Positions 58,437-61,439 of a stretch of DNA of 61,439 nt are shown one piece after another (position 1 is the first letter of the stretch; the number at the start of each line of letters is the position of its first letter). This DNA is from an uncultured Prevotellaceae bacterium (GTDB lineage Bacteria; Bacteroidota; Bacteroidia; Bacteroidales; Bacteroidaceae). The DNA is taken from assembly GCA_900316985.1 (NCBI GenBank), contig ONFE01000018.1, positions 1-61,439 of the forward strand, written 5' to 3'. Below the pieces are notes generated by a model. It did not search any database. It saw nothing but the letters and a program-made list of their open reading frames with translations, and had not been told where the DNA came from. A program made the translations under genes and the position numbers.

Positions 58437-59924
58437 TTAAATTCCGTTCCTCAGCTGTGAAAACAACACATCGGTCGTCAGCAGTTCGCTGCACGTCATC
58501 AGACTCCCGGCCAGTACTCCGAGCATCCCATGCAGCGTGACACACTGACCGGCCAACAGCAAGTTGGGGATGTTAGTCCTTGGTGAGATGCAACCTGCCC
58601 CTACGAGGTTCACATCTTTCGCCGTACCATACATGGCGCCCTCGGGAACACCCGTATAATCCCTCCATGTCAGAGGCGTGGAGGTGTAGTATTCCTCAAT
58701 GTCATCACGAATTCCCGGCATCTCCTGTTCCAAGGCGTCTAATAACCGCTCGGCTTTCATCTTCTTGAACAGCCCATAGCTTTCGCCGCGTTGTCCGATA
58801 CGGGTTCCTGCCCACTGTTCCGTCTCACGGTAATCCATATAGGTCAGCACCTCGGCCGTCTCGGCATACTCAGGATGCTCCTTGTGGCAGAAATGCATAT
58901 ACAGCATGAACTTGGGCCACGCCGCGTCATCATACTTCTGACAACCCCACACCGTGTCACCGCGATAATAGAACATATTATGGTTCAGATACTTCACCTT
59001 GTTTTTAAGGAACTTCAGATACAGCGTAAAGGCCGAGGTGGTGTTCCTGGCATGCTCCAGTCGGCGGCGGTATGCCGGGCGAAGCAAATGGCTGTCAACA
59101 AGTCCCACGGTATTGGCGGGATGAATGGCACTGACCACAACATCCGCCGGGAAGCACTCCCCGTCCGAGGTAATGACAGCAGTGGCACCCGTGCTGTTAC
59201 ACTCTATCCGCTCAACCTTCCGCCGGGTGAGCACCCTGCCGCCATTGCTCCTGATGACACCGACCATAGCATCGGTCAGCGTGCTGCTGCCTCCGACAAT
59301 GCGGAAACTACTCTGGTTATAGAAATCGGCAATAAGCGCATGGGCATAGAATGGTGTGACATCCTTCTCACCTGCATAGAGCGGACTGATTCCCGCAAGC
59401 ACCTGCCGCAACGTGTGGTCGCTCACCACATTGTCGATAACCTCGCCGACACTTACTGTCTGGTATTTGGAGAACGTTTCTATGTCTGCAGCTTTATTGA
59501 GCGTGTGCATCGGCGACGATGCTGCCACCTGTTCTATCAAGTCGCAATAGCGCAACAGTTCGTCGCGATTCTTAGGAAAATGGCGAGCCAGCGAATCTAC
59601 GAAATTCTCTCTCCCGTTAGCTAACAGATATTGTTCTCCCCGAAACGAAATGACATCATATCCGGTCGGATCAAGTCTTTCCAATCGAATATCATCGCAG
59701 ATACCCAGATAGTGCAAAATTGTATGGAGCACCTGACCGCGGTCGGCACTCCCGATATAATGCATGCCCGTGTCGAAGACCGCATCACCGCGACGGAAAC
59801 ACTGCAGACAACCTCCCGCTTGCAGACCTTGTTCAAGAACAGTCACCTCGTAACCGTTCTTCGCAAGAATGCAGCCGCACGACAGGCCACCCAGGCCACT
59901 ACCTATGATGACACACTTCTTCAT
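58437..59924 (-). CDS. CrtI-like FAD-dependent oxidoreductase
   Basis: FAD oxidoreductase of 495 residues of the phytoene desaturase/retinol saturase type. CVIIGSGLGGLSCGCILAKN is the Rossmann dinucleotide motif, EQGLQAGGCLQCFRRGDAVF follows, and LLAGQCVTLHGMLGVLAGSL closes the FAD site. Such enzymes in aryl polyene and flexirubin clusters act on conjugated or hydroxylated chains. Start at MKKCVIIG (59924); the acyltransferase gene upstream ends inside its first codons (26-bp overlap). The gap to BtrH copy 2 is 68 bp. Confidence 0.88.
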   Translation of the reverse strand: MKKCVIIGSGLGGLSCGCILAKNGYEVTVLEQGLQAGGCLQCFRRGDAVFDTGMHYIGSADRGQVLHTILHYLGICDDIRLERLDPTGYDVISFRGEQYLLANGRENFVDSLARHFPKNRDELLRYCDLIEQVAASSPMHTLNKAADIETFSKYQTVSVGEVIDNVVSDHTLRQVLAGISPLYAGEKDVTPFYAHALIADFYNQSSFRIVGGSSTLTDAMVGVIRSNGGRVLTRRKVERIECNSTGATAVITSDGECFPADVVVSAIHPANTVGLVDSHLLRPAYRRRLEHARNTTSAFTLYLKFLKNKVKYLNHNMFYYRGDTVWGCQKYDDAAWPKFMLYMHFCHKEHPEYAETAEVLTYMDYRETEQWAGTRIGQRGESYGLFKKMKAERLLDALEQEMPGIRDDIEEYYTSTPLTWRDYTGVPEGAMYGTAKDVNLVGAGCISPRTNIPNLLLAGQCVTLHGMLGVLAGSLMTCSELLTTDVLFSQLRNGI

Positions 59925-60648
59925 TGTATTTCCTAACATACATCTTGTGCAGCCGTTTTGTCATCTCCCGATAGTCACCCATCTGCGAGGAATCGTCGCG
60001 ACGGATACGGGGCATCACTTCCAGCGAAAGCTGTCCGGGATGCAGATGGGATGATGTTTTTGGCAAGACATCACCAAAACCCTTGATGAAAATGGGCACA
60101 ATATCAAGTCCGAGTTTCTCTGCCAGATAGAACGCCCCGCGATGGAATCGCAGGATATGACTATCGGCCGAACGTGTTCCCTCGGGAAAAATCATTACCG
60201 AATAGCCTTTTTCCACTTTCTCTGCTATTGTAGCCGTCATCTTTTCCGTGTCGGAAATGGGAAAATAGTCGGCATAGCGGATTATGATGCCATAGAAGGG
60301 ATTATGCCAGACCCAGTTCTTCGTCAGTATAATCAGTTTGGGCGTCAGCATCATAATGGCCATAAGGTCGAGGTGTGACTGATGGTTGCTGATGATGACC
60401 GACGGCTTCTGGAAAGTCTCTTGAGGGGTGTTGATATAAGTGAAGGTGGTTCCCGGGATATGGTTCACCACAAATTTTGCTTTTCGCTGAAGAATGCGAT
60501 GGTATTTCTGTTTGTTCTCGTCGGTTTTCCCGCCCAGCGTTATCAGGAAGAATCCGCGCACGGTCAACTCCACGGCAAGGCCTAAGAAATAACAAAAGGA
60601 GAAAATGGTGTAGGCCGTCTGGCGCACCAAATACAAGATTCTTTTCAT
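59899..60648 (-). CDS. 1-acyl-glycerol-3-phosphate acyltransferase-like protein
   Basis: PlsC-family acyltransferase of 249 residues. An N-terminal membrane segment (YTIFSFCYFLGLAVELTVRG) precedes VIISNHQSHLDLMAIMML (HX4D), YADYFPISDTEKM and VMIFPEGTRSADSHILRFHR, all standard catalytic blocks. The ATG at 60648 overlaps the stop of the GT2 gene by 4 bp and gives the normal length; a longer frame upstream runs inside that gene. Acyltransferases of this type recur in flexirubin and aryl polyene clusters. Confidence 0.88.
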   Translation of the reverse strand: MKRILYLVRQTAYTIFSFCYFLGLAVELTVRGFFLITLGGKTDENKQKYHRILQRKAKFVVNHIPGTTFTYINTPQETFQKPSVIISNHQSHLDLMAIMMLTPKLIILTKNWVWHNPFYGIIIRYADYFPISDTEKMTATIAEKVEKGYSVMIFPEGTRSADSHILRFHRGAFYLAEKLGLDIVPIFIKGFGDVLPKTSSHLHPGQLSLEVMPRIRRDDSSQMGDYREMTKRLHKMYVRKYNEEVCHHR

Positions 60649-61400
60649 GCGAAGATTTTTCTGACGGCTCGTGCCGCCATGCGGGGATATCCATAAACCA
60701 GAGCGAGCACGCACAACACGGTGTTAAGGATGCTGATACGGACAAAATCGTAGACAGGGCGGAAATGGCTTACCCGCTCATCGGCTGGGGGATAATAGAC
60801 CTTGACCGGAACAGAGGTAATCGGGGTTCCTGCCCATGCAGCGAAGACAAGCAGCTCGAGTTCTGCCTCGTAGCGGGAGGTGATAAGGCTGAGTCCCCGC
60901 AACGCGCCCAATGGATAAAGTCGGTAGCCGCTCTGAGTGTCTTGAAGGTCGATGCCTGTCTGCAAACGGAACCAGAAGTTGGAGAACCGGTTCGCAAAGG
61001 TATTCCCTCTCGGCATGTTCTCTTCGGTTAGATTGCGCGTTCCCACGATAATGGCATCAGCTTGGTTGTTGAATTGGTTGATGAATACCGGGATATCGTC
61101 TGCGAAATGCTGGCCATCGGCATCAATCGTGATGGCATGGGTGAACCCCATCTCACTGGCTTTCCGGAAACCGGCCACCAGCGCATGTCCCTTACCTCCG
61201 TTTGGCTGACAAGTAACGATGGTGATGAGTTCAGAAAGAGAACTGAGTTCTGCCGATGTGCCGTCTGTGCTGCCATCGTCGACCACTATCACCTGATCGC
61301 AATACTGTAGGACATCTGTCACCACCTGTCTGATGGTCCTTACATTATTATATGTAGGGATAATCACACACAACCGCTTATTGTCCGTTTTGGAAACCAT
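60645..61400 (-). CDS. GT2 glycosyltransferase (DPM1-like)
   Basis: GT-A glycosyltransferase of 251 residues. LCVIIPTYNNVRTIRQVVTD, VIVVDDGSTDGTS, GKGHALVAGFRKA and ITIDADGQHFADD are dolichol-phosphate-mannose-synthase-type motifs; QDTQSGYRLYPL is conserved too. A C-terminal hydrophobic segment (ILNTVLCVLALVYGYPRMAA) may anchor it. GT2 proteins like this lie beside the acyltransferases of aryl polyene clusters. Its ATG overlaps the stop of the partial gene at the window edge (TGATG). Confidence 0.88.
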   Translation of the reverse strand: MVSKTDNKRLCVIIPTYNNVRTIRQVVTDVLQYCDQVIVVDDGSTDGTSAELSSLSELITIVTCQPNGGKGHALVAGFRKASEMGFTHAITIDADGQHFADDIPVFINQFNNQADAIIVGTRNLTEENMPRGNTFANRFSNFWFRLQTGIDLQDTQSGYRLYPLGALRGLSLITSRYEAELELLVFAAWAGTPITSVPVKVYYPPADERVSHFRPVYDFVRISILNTVLCVLALVYGYPRMAARAVRKIFA

Positions 61401-61439
61401 CAGTCAACGATTTTATACTGCAACGACATCTTCACAAAT
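61400..61439 (-). CDS. 3' end of an upstream operon gene (partial)
   Basis: Open frame to the window edge on the minus strand ending FVKMSLQYKIVD, with TGA at 61400-61402 overlapping the next ATG as TGATG. The tight overlap is the only evidence; family unknown. Confidence 0.4.
   Translation of the reverse strand, partial: FVKMSLQYKIVD

Noticed and set aside
46415-61439. Complete aryl polyene cluster
   Set aside because: The FabF-type ketosynthases, dehydratases, 3-ketoreductase and ammonia lyase of such clusters are not in this window; only the DarA/DarB signature supports a dialkylresorcinol-type call.

Overview
The window looks like a chromosome segment of a Bacteroidales bacterium, most likely Prevotella or a close relative. 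Three things point there: many TAnnTTTG promoter boxes (the Bacteroidetes -7 element) just upstream of starts, typical proteins (C10 cysteine protease, DUF4294, gut-type glutaminyl cyclase, FKBP lipoproteins, MMPL exporter), and dense intergenic palindromic repeats. No rRNA, tRNA, CRISPR array, phage or complete insertion sequence was found.

Layout. 1-9.4 kb is surface polysaccharide and lipid decoration: a GT1 glycosyltransferase; a three-gene set of NodB deacetylase, prenyl-phosphate GT2 and GT87-type membrane transferase (the last fused to an FGE-fold domain); a PLP enzyme coupled to a LicC-like cytidylyltransferase; GT2 plus LicD; and an LpxL-like acyltransferase. 9.4-15.1 kb holds two LTA-synthase/phosphoethanolamine-transferase-like proteins and an MsbA-like ABC exporter. 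15.2-22.7 kb holds an esterase, a lipoprotein, several outer membrane barrel proteins (one without its signal peptide) and a TPR/HTH membrane regulator. 22.7-24.9 kb is a gene graveyard of repeats, a duplicated acyl-AMP ligase tail and a collapsed ATPase pseudogene. 24.9-43.6 kb is mostly housekeeping: miaB (split by a small palindromic insertion), DUF4294, glutaminyl cyclase, a C26-M19 peptidase fusion, Lrp, three FKBPs, a sirtuin, YitT, an OPT transporter coupled to a C10 protease, a Na/Pi transporter and a nucleoside kinase. 43.6-46.4 kb is a palindromic MITE-like element and three hypothetical genes.

46.4-61.4 kb is a single minus-strand operon of at least 14 genes running in from beyond the right edge. 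It contains DarA and DarB homologues of dialkylresorcinol/flexirubin biosynthesis, an acyl-AMP ligase and ACP, two BtrH-like acyl transferases with a small partner protein, a CrtI-like FAD oxidoreductase, two stand-alone acyltransferases, a GT2, a secreted hydrolase and an MMPL exporter fused to an acyltransferase domain. I infer a pathway that builds an aryl lipid of dialkylresorcinol type, may transfer an ACP-bound acyl group to an amine, and exports the product. This is the best candidate for an undescribed system here.

A second theme is repeat invasion of coding sequence. GC-rich palindromes sit in frame at three places in the acyl-AMP ligase, a related palindrome shifts the frame of miaB, and an AGTGAAG-type repeat sits in frame in the first glycosyltransferase.
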